Of a DNA stretch of 40,385 nt, positions 17,034-25,486 are shown piece by piece; within the stretch, counting starts at the first letter, position 1, and each line of letters opens with the position of its first letter. The position numbers were made by a program, and so were the translations under genes. This DNA comes from Alphaproteobacteria bacterium (GTDB lineage: Bacteria > Pseudomonadota > Alphaproteobacteria > TMED109): assembly GCA_021296265.1 (NCBI GenBank), contig JAGWAT010000018.1, forward strand, positions 1,558 to 41,942, in the 5' to 3' direction. A model generated the notes under the pieces. It did no database searches, was not told the DNA's origin, and was given only the letters and a program-made list of their open reading frames with translations.

Positions 17034-17206
17034 GCGTCGTTCGTCCGGGGGCCGGGAACAGCCCAGCGGGCGGGAAAGCGCAAGCGCCTTTCCTAAGTAG
17101 CGACACCCGAATCGGCCCGGCCGTCCGCGCTGGCGTTAGTGGGGCCGTCTGGCGTTGCGATGCGCACCTCCGCGACGGGCGGCGAGGTGCGGCATGGATT
17201 GGCCCC

Positions 17207-19051
17207 ATGTCACACAGAAACATTGTTCTTGGCGCGGCAGCATTGGCTGTCGCGGTACCTACCGCCGCGCTCACCGAAGGCGGCGACGAGAAAGCCCTCG
17301 ATCACATCGTGGTGGAAGGCTCCCGGCTCGGTCAAACGCTTCCCGAAACCGGGTCCAGCGTCACCGTCATTACGGCCGCCAACATCGCGGCGCTCGGATT
17401 CGGTTTTGTGCTAGATGCAGTGGGCTTGGCTCCGGGCGTGACCATCAACTCCAATGGAAGCTTCGGGGGCGTCGCCAGCGTGCGGATTCGTGGCGCCGGC
17501 AGCGAACAGACGCTCGTGCTGCTCGATGGGGTGCCGGTGAATGATCCCTCGGCACCCGGGGGCGGTTTCAACTTTGCCCGCCTCGATGCCGCCAACATTG
17601 AGCGGATCGAAATTCTGAAGGGGGCGCAGTCCACGTTTTGGGGAACGGACGCGATCGGCGGCGTGGTGTCCATTACCACGAAGCGTCAGGAAAAGGAGTT
17701 GGGCGGGAGCGGCTTTGGCGAATATGGGTCGTTCGATACGTTTCGGGGAGGAGCGTCGGTCGGCCGCGCGAACGATCGGGGCGAAGCCCGGTTCGGGTTC
17801 ACGAGCACGGAATCGGGCGGGATATCCAAGGCCGACGAACGCAACGGCAACCCGGAGGAAGATCCCTACCGCGCTCGCACGCTGTTCGCACGGGGAGGGT
17901 GGCTTCTCGGGCCAAACGCCCGCCTCGACGCGGGTGCGCAATGGAGCGAGGCTGATACGGCATTCGACAGCTATTCCCCAGAGGGGCAGGGCAGCATCGC
18001 GGACGGCGATGAGGATGACGAAACCACGGAGTTCACGGGCCATCTTCGCCTGAGTTGGCCGTGGTTCGACGGACGGCTCGCGAACGCCGCATCGATCGGA
18101 TATGCCAACATAGAGCGGCAGAGCCTGGCGGGCGGGTTGCCGACCTTCACGGCCGATGGCGAGCGACGGATCTTGCGCTACCAGGGCACATTCGCCGTGG
18201 ACGAACAGAACACCCTGGCTTTTGGCGCCGAACGCGAGGAGACTGCCGCCAACGGCGACCGGGCGTCACTGGACGGCTACTTCGCGCTCTACGAAGTGAA
18301 ACCGGTGCAGGCACTGGTCCTGACGGCCGGATGGCGCGTCGATGAACACCGGCAGTTCGATACGGAAGCGGCCGGGCGCCTGGCGGCGGCCTGGGCACCA
18401 AACGATTCGGTCACGCTTCGGGCCAGCTGGGGTCAAGGCTTCAAGGCGCCGACCATCTTTCAGCGGACCTTTTTCTGCTGCGGAGCGAGTGAACCCAATG
18501 CCGGATTGCGCGCGGAGAGATCGGTGTCATTCGATGCGGGCATTAACTGGCGCGCCGTGAACGGTCAGGTCACCGTCGGGGCAACCTACTTCGAGCAGCG
18601 TACGGAAGATCAAATCGACTTTTCCTTCGTGATCGGGGGTTATGAGAATATTGCCAGGGTCGAGTCCCGCGGTGTGGAGATTGCAGGGCGCTACCGGATG
18701 ACCGATTGGCTCACGCTGGGCGTCGAATATGCCTACATCGATGCGAGGCAGGGCACCGGGGAGCCGCTTGCTCGCCTACCGAAGCATTCTGGTGATGTGG
18801 CCGTCACGTTCACGCCGGATGGGCCGTTCTCAGGAACGGTATTGCTGCGCCACAACGGAACCGAGCCGGCGTTGAACGGCGCGACCCTCGGAAGCTGGAC
18901 CCGCGTCGACATCGTTGGCGCCTACGTTCTTTCCGAGAGCCTGGCGCTCTTTGGCCGGATCGAGAACCTCTTTGACCGGGCGTATCAGCAGGTCCTGGGC
19001 TACGGGACACCGGGCCTGTCTGGATCGCTCGGTCTGCGGTTACGGTACTAG
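17207..19051 (+). CDS. btuB: TonB-dependent vitamin B12 receptor
   Basis: An outer-membrane TonB-dependent receptor of 614 residues, the same length as E. coli BtuB. Signal peptide about 1-24 (LGAAALAVAVPTAALT), a TonB-box-like LDHIVVEGSR, the plug domain with VTVITAANIAALGF, VRIRGAGSEQTLVLLDGVPVND, IERIEILKGAQSTFWG and AIGGVVSITTK, then a beta-barrel with alternating strands and a C-terminal LRLRY ending in an aromatic residue. A CC pair (FFCCGASEPN) sits in an external loop. The cobalamin riboswitch directly upstream supports a B12 or cobinamide substrate. No btuF/C/D or cob genes are adjacent, so inner-membrane transport must be encoded elsewhere. Confidence 0.93.
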   Translation: MSHRNIVLGAAALAVAVPTAALTEGGDEKALDHIVVEGSRLGQTLPETGSSVTVITAANIAALGFGFVLDAVGLAPGVTINSNGSFGGVASVRIRGAGSEQTLVLLDGVPVNDPSAPGGGFNFARLDAANIERIEILKGAQSTFWGTDAIGGVVSITTKRQEKELGGSGFGEYGSFDTFRGGASVGRANDRGEARFGFTSTESGGISKADERNGNPEEDPYRARTLFARGGWLLGPNARLDAGAQWSEADTAFDSYSPEGQGSIADGDEDDETTEFTGHLRLSWPWFDGRLANAASIGYANIERQSLAGGLPTFTADGERRILRYQGTFAVDEQNTLAFGAEREETAANGDRASLDGYFALYEVKPVQALVLTAGWRVDEHRQFDTEAAGRLAAAWAPNDSVTLRASWGQGFKAPTIFQRTFFCCGASEPNAGLRAERSVSFDAGINWRAVNGQVTVGATYFEQRTEDQIDFSFVIGGYENIARVESRGVEIAGRYRMTDWLTLGVEYAYIDARQGTGEPLARLPKHSGDVAVTFTPDGPFSGTVLLRHNGTEPALNGATLGSWTRVDIVGAYVLSESLALFGRIENLFDRAYQQVLGYGTPGLSGSLGLRLRY

Positions 19052-19120
19052 GGCTGTCGCGGATGCGATCGGCAAGCCCGGGCAGGAAACAGAATGTCTC
19101 CTGGACCGGCTTTTGCAGCG

Positions 19121-19143
19121 ATTCCCCGGGCGTCCCGGGGAAT
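19121..19143 (+). terminator. Perfect hairpin downstream of btuB
   Basis: ATTCCCCGGG and CCCGGGGAAT form a perfect 10-bp stem around a CGT loop, 69 bp after the btuB stop. A strong stem but no T-run follows, so it may be a terminator or a stabilising 3' structure. No gene is seen in 19052-19604. Confidence 0.45.
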
Positions 19144-19432
19144 TGCGCGTCGCGCGGGCCGCAGCCCCAGGAAAGGGCCTCCCGTGATCTGAACCGGCGA
19201 TGCGACGGCGGGTCCTTTGGTGCCCGTCAGGATGCCACGGATCCGGCCGGCCTTCTTCGCCCGGCACCGCGCACGCAGGGAGCGACCACCGTCGTGGCTC
19301 GGATCATTCTTGACACGGTTGGGACTGGACGAAGCCTCAAGTTTCCCTGCTGCTTGTCAAAGTGAACTGATGCAATTTGTCTTGCTGGCAATAGTTTTTC
19401 TTGATTAGATCAACTCGACTGGGACACCGGTT

Positions 19433-19463
19433 TTGTTGCGCTCCAGTAACCTGCTCCTATAAT
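19433..19463 (+). promoter_or_regulatory. Possible sigma-70 promoter for the peroxiredoxin
   Basis: A perfect TATAAT at 19458-19463 lies in a locally AT-richer stretch, with TTGTTG at 19433-19438 as a weak -35 at a long 19-base spacing. The implied 5' leader is about 135 bases. Confidence 0.4.
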
Positions 19464-19604
19464 TTGGATTGTCAGGTGGGTCGTCGGGCTCCGTGCAAAT
19501 CCCGGCCCCAGGCGCACCGCCGCACCTTCACTTCGTTATCCCAACGCAGCTGAGCCGAACTTCAGGCGCGTCGGGCTGCAACCCTTAAGACCCGGAGTTC
19601 TCGC

Positions 19605-20261
19605 ATGTCTCTTCGTATTGGTGACGTGGCTCCCGACTTTGTCGCGGAGACGACGGTCGGGCAAATCAGCTTCCACGAGTGGATCGGCGATTCATGGTGC
19701 GTGCTGTTCTCGCACCCCAAGGACTTTACCCCGGTCTGCACCACGGAGCTCGGATACATGGCACGCCTGCAGCCGGAGTTTGAGCGCCGGAACTGTAAGG
19801 TCATCGGGCTCAGCGTGGACCCGGCCGACCGTCACCAAGAATGGTCGAAGGACATCGCTGAGGTGACAGGGCATGCTCCGAACTACCCGCTGATCGGCGA
19901 CACGGACCTCGCGGTTTCGAAGCTGTACGGCATGCTCCCGGCCGACACTGCCGGAGGTTCCGAAGGGCGGACGCCGGTCGACAACGCGACCGTTCGCACG
20001 GTCTTCGTGATCGGTCCCGACAAGCAGATCAAGCTGATGCTGTCCTACCCGATGAGCACGGGCCGAAATTTCGACGAGATTCTCCGGGTGATGGATTCGC
20101 TCCAGCTTACGGCGAACCACAAGGTGGCGACTCCGGTCAACTGGAAGAACGGCGAAGACGTCATCATCGTCCCGGCTGTCCCAGACGAGGAGGCGCGGAA
20201 GCAGTTCCCTGACTGGAAGGCGCCGAAGCCGTACCTGCGGATCGTGCCGCAGCCGAACTGA
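19605..20261 (+). CDS. 1-Cys peroxiredoxin (Prx6 type)
   Basis: A 218-residue thiol peroxidase that reduces H2O2 and organic hydroperoxides. The peroxidatic Cys45 lies in the family motif FTPVCTTE (41-48). The downstream PNYPLIGDTDLAVSKLYGML and the long C-terminal extension (WKNGEDVIIVPAVPDEEA, KPYLRIVPQP) mark the Prx6 subfamily, whose members use no resolving cysteine of the typical kind. A perfect TATAAT box lies about 140 bp upstream. The gene is monocistronic in appearance. The reductant (glutathione or another thiol) cannot be read from sequence. Confidence 0.93.
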   Translation: MSLRIGDVAPDFVAETTVGQISFHEWIGDSWCVLFSHPKDFTPVCTTELGYMARLQPEFERRNCKVIGLSVDPADRHQEWSKDIAEVTGHAPNYPLIGDTDLAVSKLYGMLPADTAGGSEGRTPVDNATVRTVFVIGPDKQIKLMLSYPMSTGRNFDEILRVMDSLQLTANHKVATPVNWKNGEDVIIVPAVPDEEARKQFPDWKAPKPYLRIVPQPN

Positions 20262-20631
20262 TCCGCCGGGCCTGAACGCGAGGCGCATTCGAACTGGCGT
20301 CGCGCGACGCACTCGAACGCGCTGCCGGCCTGTCCATGCCCATGGGTGTTGGCAGGGGATGATCGGTAGCGGGCGAGCGCAGGCGGTTGCCCGGTCCGAC
20401 CACGTCATCGCTCCGTGATTCGAGTCACGGGGCGGGTATCCTCGCTGGCGGCGACGGGCGGCATCGACCATCCGATCCGAAGGCGGTTCGCGGTCAGCTG
20501 CGGCGAGAGGCCCGCTCTCTCGACGCCGGTAGTTCGTCCAGGGCGGTGCTGCGTGCCGCGTTCCAGGCAATTGCCGCCGACGATTGCCAAGCTGCATGAA
20601 CGACCCTGGGGCAGGAGCCTTGGGAGGCAAG
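20262..20631. other. Intergenic stretch without recognisable gene
   Basis: About 370 bases between the peroxiredoxin and the cytochrome. I see no conserved coding sequence, RNA gene or clear promoter. Two imperfect copies of GCATTCGAAC/GCACTCGAAC near 20285-20320 are the only repeats. A GGGAGG just before 20632 is the ribosome site of the next gene. Confidence 0.4.
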
Positions 20632-21441
20632 ATGTCGAAGTTGTCGCGAATCGCCGTAGTGGGCCTGATCGTGGCTTGCGCGGTGCCGTTGGCGCGTGCC
20701 GTCGAACTCCCGCCGGTGCAGCAGCTGCAGGAGCGCATGGCGACACCGGCAGTGGCCGCGGCGGTGTTCGAGCCGCACCTGAGTGCGGGGGGCCGTCGCG
20801 TCGTCGTCGAGTACGTCGGGTATCCCGCGGCGGACGTCCTGGGGCATGTCTTTGGCGAAGGCTGGCACGAACGGGCAGAAATCGTGGAGTTCCGGGCACT
20901 GGACGGATACGTGTCGCGGATTGCCGTTGGACGGTTTCTGACGGAAAACGGCTTTCTCGTGTTTGCCAGGACCGACGGCTCGTCCTTCACGGTCGACAAC
21001 CTCCTGCAGAACGAAAGCGACGTGCCGTTGGGTCCCTACTATCTCGTGTGGGACAACATTGCCAATCCTTCACTGCTTGCGGAAGGAGGCCGAAACTGGC
21101 CCTACCAGGTCACGGAAATCAATCTCGTCACGCTCTCCGACGGGATGCTGGTACCAGAGGGCCTTGACGAGCGGCTGCGCGCAGGTGCGGAGCTCGCGAA
21201 GGAACACTGCCTGAGTTGCCATCAGGTGAACGGCTTTGGCGGGAACAAGTTTCCGGGCAATCTGGCGGCGATTGCGAGGGGCCTCCCGAGGGACGATTTC
21301 GTACAGCTCGTGTTGCAGCCGTCGTCGGTGCGCAGTAGCGCCACCATGCCGGCGCTCGCAAGGACCCTGCCGGATGCCGAGCGTCGGCACATGGCAGGGA
21401 CGCTGTTCGACTATTTGAACGCGGTGCCGGTGCTGGAGTAA
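20632..21441 (+). CDS. Exported c-type cytochrome with molybdopterin-oxidoreductase-like N-terminal region
   Basis: A 269-residue periplasmic protein with a signal peptide ending ARA (residues 20-22). Residues about 55-165 (YVGYPAADVLGHVFG, DGYVSRIAVGRFL, FTVDNLLQNESDV, LGPYYLVWDN, WPYQVTEINLV) resemble the substrate/Moco domain of sulfite-oxidase-like proteins but lack its cysteine ligand. The C-terminal part is a mono-heme cytochrome c: CLSCH (Cys193, Cys196, His197) with Met239 in SSATMP as the likely sixth ligand. GGGAGG sits 4 bases before the ATG, which decides this start over an in-frame ATG at 20584. It probably carries electrons from or to a periplasmic partner. No partner oxidoreductase is adjacent. 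Confidence 0.83.
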   Translation: MSKLSRIAVVGLIVACAVPLARAVELPPVQQLQERMATPAVAAAVFEPHLSAGGRRVVVEYVGYPAADVLGHVFGEGWHERAEIVEFRALDGYVSRIAVGRFLTENGFLVFARTDGSSFTVDNLLQNESDVPLGPYYLVWDNIANPSLLAEGGRNWPYQVTEINLVTLSDGMLVPEGLDERLRAGAELAKEHCLSCHQVNGFGGNKFPGNLAAIARGLPRDDFVQLVLQPSSVRSSATMPALARTLPDAERRHMAGTLFDYLNAVPVLE

Positions 21442-21513
21442 TGCGCGGTTGACATCGAACGCGGTTCGGTTTGAGGCTCGGCCATACAGCGGTCCCGGAG
21501 CTTCTGTGGGAGT

Positions 21514-22833
21514 TCATTCCCCGCGGATGGTGCGCGGCAGCCACAGCGCGAGCTCCGGCCAGAACAGAACGATGGCCAGACCAGCGACCTGCAGGGCGAT
21601 AAACGGCCACATCGCCTGATAGATGTGCCCCAGCTTGATGTGGTCCGGCGCCACGCTCTTGAGGTAGAAGGCGGCCGGCCCGAACGGCGGGGTCAAATAG
21701 CTCGTCTGCATGTTCATGCAGAAGAGGATCCCGAACCAGACCGGGCTGTAGCCGAGTGAGGCCACAACGGGCACGAAGATCGGCATGGTGAGCAGGCAGA
21801 TCCCGATCCAGTCCATGAACAGGCCAAGCACCAGCAGGATGCCCATCATCACGACGATGATCCCGAGCGGCGGGAGCGGGAGGCCCGTGATGAGGTCTTC
21901 GACGAACGTGTTGCCGCCCATCAGGTTGTAGGTACCGATGAGCGCGGTGGCCCCGAAGGTGATCCAGAGCAACGTCCCGCACGTGTTCATCGTCTGGAAG
22001 AGCGCGTCGCGGAGCATTGCCCAGGAAAGCTCGCGGCGCACCCATGCCGAAGCGATGGCCCCGAGGGCACCCATTCCGGCAGCTTCGCTTACCGAGGCGA
22101 TCCCGAGATAGATCGAACCCAGCACCCCGGCCCCGACGGCAATCGGGAGGACGAGACCCTTCAGCAATCGAAGCTTTTCCGCGCGCGGCAAGGTCCGCTC
22201 TTCGATGGGCGCCGCCGGTCCCAGGGCGGGGTTCAGGTGGCAGCGGACCGTGATGTATGTCACGTACAGGGTGGCCAGCAGCAGACCGGGGACAATCGTG
22301 GCGATGAACAGCTGGCCGATATCCACGCCCGCAGTCAGTCCGTAGATGATCAGCACGATGCTCGGCGGGATCATGGTGCCGAGTGAGCCGCCGGCACAGA
22401 TGGTGCCGATCGCGAGGCTGCGGTCGTAGTGCAGCCGCAGCATCTGCGGCAGCGCGACGAGCCCTAGCAGGATGATTTCGCCGCCGATGATGCCGGTCAT
22501 TGCCGCCATCAACACGGCAACCGCCATGGTCTGGATGGCAAGTCCGCCGCGGAGTCCGCCGGCCCAGATATGCATGGCCCGATACAGGTCCCGGGCGACG
22601 CCGGACCGTTCCAGGACGGACGCCATCAGAATGAACATCGGCACAGCGACGAGGACGAATTCCCGAACGAAGCTGAAGATCCGGCTCTCGATCAGATAGA
22701 GCCCGGGCAGCCCGAAGTAACCGAAAGCGAACGCCAGCGCGACGAAACCGGTGACGAATGCCAGGGGCAGCCCGAGCACCAGCAGAAAGGCCATCGCCCC
22801 GACCAGGACGACGGTGGCGAGTTCGATTCCCAT
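21514..22833 (-). CDS. dctM: TRAP transporter large permease subunit (DctM family)
   Basis: A 439-residue inner-membrane protein with about 12 hydrophobic segments, the transport channel of a tripartite ATP-independent periplasmic transporter that moves carboxylated solutes with sodium. Recognisable family features are the N-terminal PLAFVTGFVALAFAF, the loop ICAGGSLGTMIPPSIVLIIYG (interrupted helix, Na+ site region), MDWIGICLLTMPIFVPV and the end PFGPAAFYLKSVAPDHIKLG. It is the last gene of the operon, 13 bp after dctQ. The symbol denotes the family only; a C4-dicarboxylate substrate is not implied. Confidence 0.95.
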   Translation of the reverse strand: MGIELATVVLVGAMAFLLVLGLPLAFVTGFVALAFAFGYFGLPGLYLIESRIFSFVREFVLVAVPMFILMASVLERSGVARDLYRAMHIWAGGLRGGLAIQTMAVAVLMAAMTGIIGGEIILLGLVALPQMLRLHYDRSLAIGTICAGGSLGTMIPPSIVLIIYGLTAGVDIGQLFIATIVPGLLLATLYVTYITVRCHLNPALGPAAPIEERTLPRAEKLRLLKGLVLPIAVGAGVLGSIYLGIASVSEAAGMGALGAIASAWVRRELSWAMLRDALFQTMNTCGTLLWITFGATALIGTYNLMGGNTFVEDLITGLPLPPLGIIVVMMGILLVLGLFMDWIGICLLTMPIFVPVVASLGYSPVWFGILFCMNMQTSYLTPPFGPAAFYLKSVAPDHIKLGHIYQAMWPFIALQVAGLAIVLFWPELALWLPRTIRGE

Positions 22834-22846
22834 CGAGTGCGGGGGT

Positions 22847-23335
22847 TCAGTCGCGCCCGCGAATGGCGCGGGTCAGGTGCACTGTGCCCAGGACGAACAT
22901 CGCGACGCAGGCGAGCGCCAGGGACGTCTTCACGATCGGCGGCAGTGGCAGGCGAGAGGCCGTGCCCGCCGTTTCCATGATCAGGATGGAGCCCCACGCG
23001 TCGACGGCCGTCTGTGCCCCGAGCAGGCCGACAAAGGTCAGCACGATGACCCCGTTCAAAATGTCGATTCCGCGCCGCACCATCGGCGGTAAACGGTCAT
23101 AGATCAGCGTCACCCGGATATGGGCCCGGCGCTCCATCGTGTAGAAGCCGCTCATCACGAACCCGACGGCCGCCAGAATCGTGATGACATCGTGCGCCCA
23201 CACGGTCGGAGCCCCAAATCCGTAGCGGGCGACCACCTCGAACGCGATAATCGCCATGCAGGCGAAGAACAGGTAACTGAAGATTTCACCTGCCCGACGG
23301 CAGACCCTCTCCGCAGCCGTGTTACCCGACTTCAT
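22847..23335 (-). CDS. dctQ: TRAP transporter small permease subunit (DctQ family)
   Basis: A 162-residue membrane protein with four predicted helices. The conserved core FEVVARYGFGAPTVWAHDV followed by MSGFYTMERRAHIRVTLIYDRLP is the DctQ signature. It pairs with the large permease encoded 13 bp downstream. Its stop is followed immediately by dctM and its start lies 20 bp after the first binding-protein gene, so all are one transcript. No unusual features are seen. Confidence 0.93.
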   Translation of the reverse strand: MKSGNTAAERVCRRAGEIFSYLFFACMAIIAFEVVARYGFGAPTVWAHDVITILAAVGFVMSGFYTMERRAHIRVTLIYDRLPPMVRRGIDILNGVIVLTFVGLLGAQTAVDAWGSILIMETAGTASRLPLPPIVKTSLALACVAMFVLGTVHLTRAIRGRD

Positions 23336-23355
23336 ATCGTAAGAGTGCCAGGCGT

Positions 23356-24387
23356 CTACTTGGCGAGCAGGCCGAGTTCCCGGAGGAACGCGATCTGGGC
23401 GGTGTAAGCGGCTTCGGCTTCGGCGCTGCGCGTACTCCAGTCCGCCCAGATTCCGGTGGCGATCTCGCGGAGCCGCGAGCGTTCCTCCATGGGCCAGTCG
23501 ATGATCTCGATCCCGTCCGCCTTGGCCGCGGCAACGTCGGCGAGGTCCCGGAGCTCAAGTCGGTACGTGATGTCGCGGCTGAAGTTCCAGACGGCCGCCT
23601 CGACGATGGCCTGGACGTCGGGTGGCAGGGCCTGCCAGCGGTCCGGGTTAACGGCGACGTCGATGACCGGCATCGAATGGATGCCGGGATATACCGGGTA
23701 CCGTGCGATGCGATGGAACCCGAGCTGGTGGTTCATCGAGAACGTCGCCCAGTCGGCAGCGTCCACCACGCCCCGTTCGATCGCCGTGAAGACTTCGGCG
23801 GCCGGCAGGTTGACCGGTGCCGCCCCGACCTCGCTGAAGATGTCCTGGGCCATGCCTTCCGGGGCGCGGATCTTGATTCCGCTGAGGTCGTCGACACGCC
23901 GGAGCGGGATCGTCGAGACGAGTGCTTCCTTGCCCGTGGCGGCGCCGCCGATGTAGTGCACACCGTACTGCGCGTAGAGGTCCCGCAGGAGTCCGTCGCC
24001 GCCCCCGCGCCGCAGGAACAGGAACATTTCCTCGGTGTGGTTGTAGGCGGCGATCAGGTCGCCAAGGAGCGCGAAGGCCGGATTCTTCCCCGAAAAGTAG
24101 ACCGTGGCCGTGACCTGGCCTTCAAGGATGCCGGCACCGACGGCGTCAAGCGTCTCGCTGTACTGCACGACCGAGCCCACGGGCAGCAGTTCAATTTCCA
24201 GCCGTCCACCGGTCAGCGGGCCGATGCTGTCCGTGAACTCCTTCATGATCTTGAATGCGATTTCGCCGGCCTGGGTGGCTGCTTGCATCTTCCAATGCAC
24301 GGTCTCCGTCTGGGCGGACGCGGCCCCGGCGGCGGTGAGGACGCCTGCCACTAGCAGGGAGGCGACTGGGCGACGGGCACGCATCAT
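23356..24387 (-). CDS. dctP: TRAP transporter substrate-binding protein 1 (DctP family), secreted
   Basis: A 343-residue periplasmic binding protein with a clean signal peptide cleaved after AASA (about residue 25). The mature part begins QTETVHWKMQAATQAG and carries the DctP landmarks GGRLEIELLPVGSVV, SETLDAVGAGILEG, the substrate-arginine strand LSGIKIRAPEGMAQDIF, the AAPVNLPAAEVFTAIERGVVDA helix and WPMEERSRLREIA. The wording is near the TakP-like branch that binds 2-oxo acids, often as dimers. It overlaps the second binding-protein gene by 4 bp (ATGA); a second ATG at 24384 is an alternative start. Ligand unknown. Confidence 0.92.
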   Translation of the reverse strand: MMRARRPVASLLVAGVLTAAGAASAQTETVHWKMQAATQAGEIAFKIMKEFTDSIGPLTGGRLEIELLPVGSVVQYSETLDAVGAGILEGQVTATVYFSGKNPAFALLGDLIAAYNHTEEMFLFLRRGGGDGLLRDLYAQYGVHYIGGAATGKEALVSTIPLRRVDDLSGIKIRAPEGMAQDIFSEVGAAPVNLPAAEVFTAIERGVVDAADWATFSMNHQLGFHRIARYPVYPGIHSMPVIDVAVNPDRWQALPPDVQAIVEAAVWNFSRDITYRLELRDLADVAAAKADGIEIIDWPMEERSRLREIATGIWADWSTRSAEAEAAYTAQIAFLRELGLLAK

Positions 24388-25478
24388 TGGTCCAGCAGTC
24401 CGATCTGCCTGAGGAAGGCTAGGTGCGATTGATAAATGCGACCGGCCATCTCGCTGCGGGCGCCGTACTCGGCCCAGACCTTCTGGGCGGCTTCCCGGAA
24501 TTTCCGGCGATCGGCCTCGGACCAGCGGATCAGCTCGATTCCCTTGGCGTCGGCATCCCGGATCACTTCCGCATCCTGCATGGCGATCGTTTCAACCATG
24601 TCGAGTGCAAAGGTCCGCACCGCCAGCGCCACGATCCGCTGCAGGTCGTCCGGCAGTTCGTCCCATCGTTCCTGGCGAACGGCGACGTCGGTCAACGGCA
24701 GCGAATGGAAGCCCGGGAACAGCGGGTATGGCGCGATCTGGTGGAATCCCAGTTCATCGTTCATGCCGATCGACCCCCAGTCGGCGGCATCCACGACGCC
24801 GCGCTCCAGCGCCGTATAGACCTCGGCACCGGGGAGGTTGACCGGCGCCGCGCCGATTGACGCGAAGATCTCCTGGCTCATGCCCTCTGGGGCCCGGATC
24901 TTGACTCCCCGGAAGTCCTCGAGGGTGCGGATCGGCGTCTTGGCCGGAATCGATTCCGCCGCCCACGGCACGCCCCCGATGTAGTAGAGGCCGTAGCGGG
25001 CGAACAGTTCGCGGGCGAGCTCCATGCCGCCGCCGTATTCGAGCCACATGAGAATCTGGCGCGGGGACTCGTAAGCACCGTTGAGGTCGGCAAGCAGCGC
25101 GAACGCCGCATCCTTGCCCGAGAAATACCCGGTGCCGCCGTTCTGTCCGTCGAGAATCCCCGCACTGACCGCGTCCAGGGTCTCGTGGTAGGCGACCACC
25201 GCGCCGACCGGCAGGGGTTCGATGATCAGCCGACCGCCGCTCATGGCAGCGACGCGGTCACAGAAGCGGGCGAAGACCTCCTGGTTGATGCTGCCGGCCT
25301 GCCAGGGCGACTGCATCTTCCACCGGATCTCGGTCTCGGCCTGGGAAGGCTCCGGTTCCGGCTCGGGCGCCGTGGCGACCTCTTCGGATGGCGGGCTCCT
25401 GAGAAGCAGCGCGCCGATCAGGATGCCGGCGCCGACCGCCAGCGCACCAGCGATGATGTAACGACGGGATCGATTCAT
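24384..25478 (-). CDS. dctP: TRAP transporter substrate-binding protein 2 (DctP family), probably membrane-anchored
   Basis: A 364-residue paralogue of the adjacent binding protein, with the same landmarks: IRWKMQSPWQAGS, GGRLIIEPLPVGAVV, HETLDAVSAGILDG, FRGVKIRAPEGMSQEIF, APVNLPGAEVYTALERGVVDA. Its N-terminus differs: a hydrophobic helix (residues 8-27, IIAGALAVGAGILIGALLL) with no small-residue cleavage site, then a Pro/Glu-rich linker (PEPEPEPSQAE). This suggests a signal anchor holding the domain at the inner membrane. It is 8 bp downstream of the PhyH gene and overlaps the next gene by 4 bp. Confidence 0.9.
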   Translation of the reverse strand: MNRSRRYIIAGALAVGAGILIGALLLRSPPSEEVATAPEPEPEPSQAETEIRWKMQSPWQAGSINQEVFARFCDRVAAMSGGRLIIEPLPVGAVVAYHETLDAVSAGILDGQNGGTGYFSGKDAAFALLADLNGAYESPRQILMWLEYGGGMELARELFARYGLYYIGGVPWAAESIPAKTPIRTLEDFRGVKIRAPEGMSQEIFASIGAAPVNLPGAEVYTALERGVVDAADWGSIGMNDELGFHQIAPYPLFPGFHSLPLTDVAVRQERWDELPDDLQRIVALAVRTFALDMVETIAMQDAEVIRDADAKGIELIRWSEADRRKFREAAQKVWAEYGARSEMAGRIYQSHLAFLRQIGLLDQ

Positions 25479-25486
25479 GATGCAGT

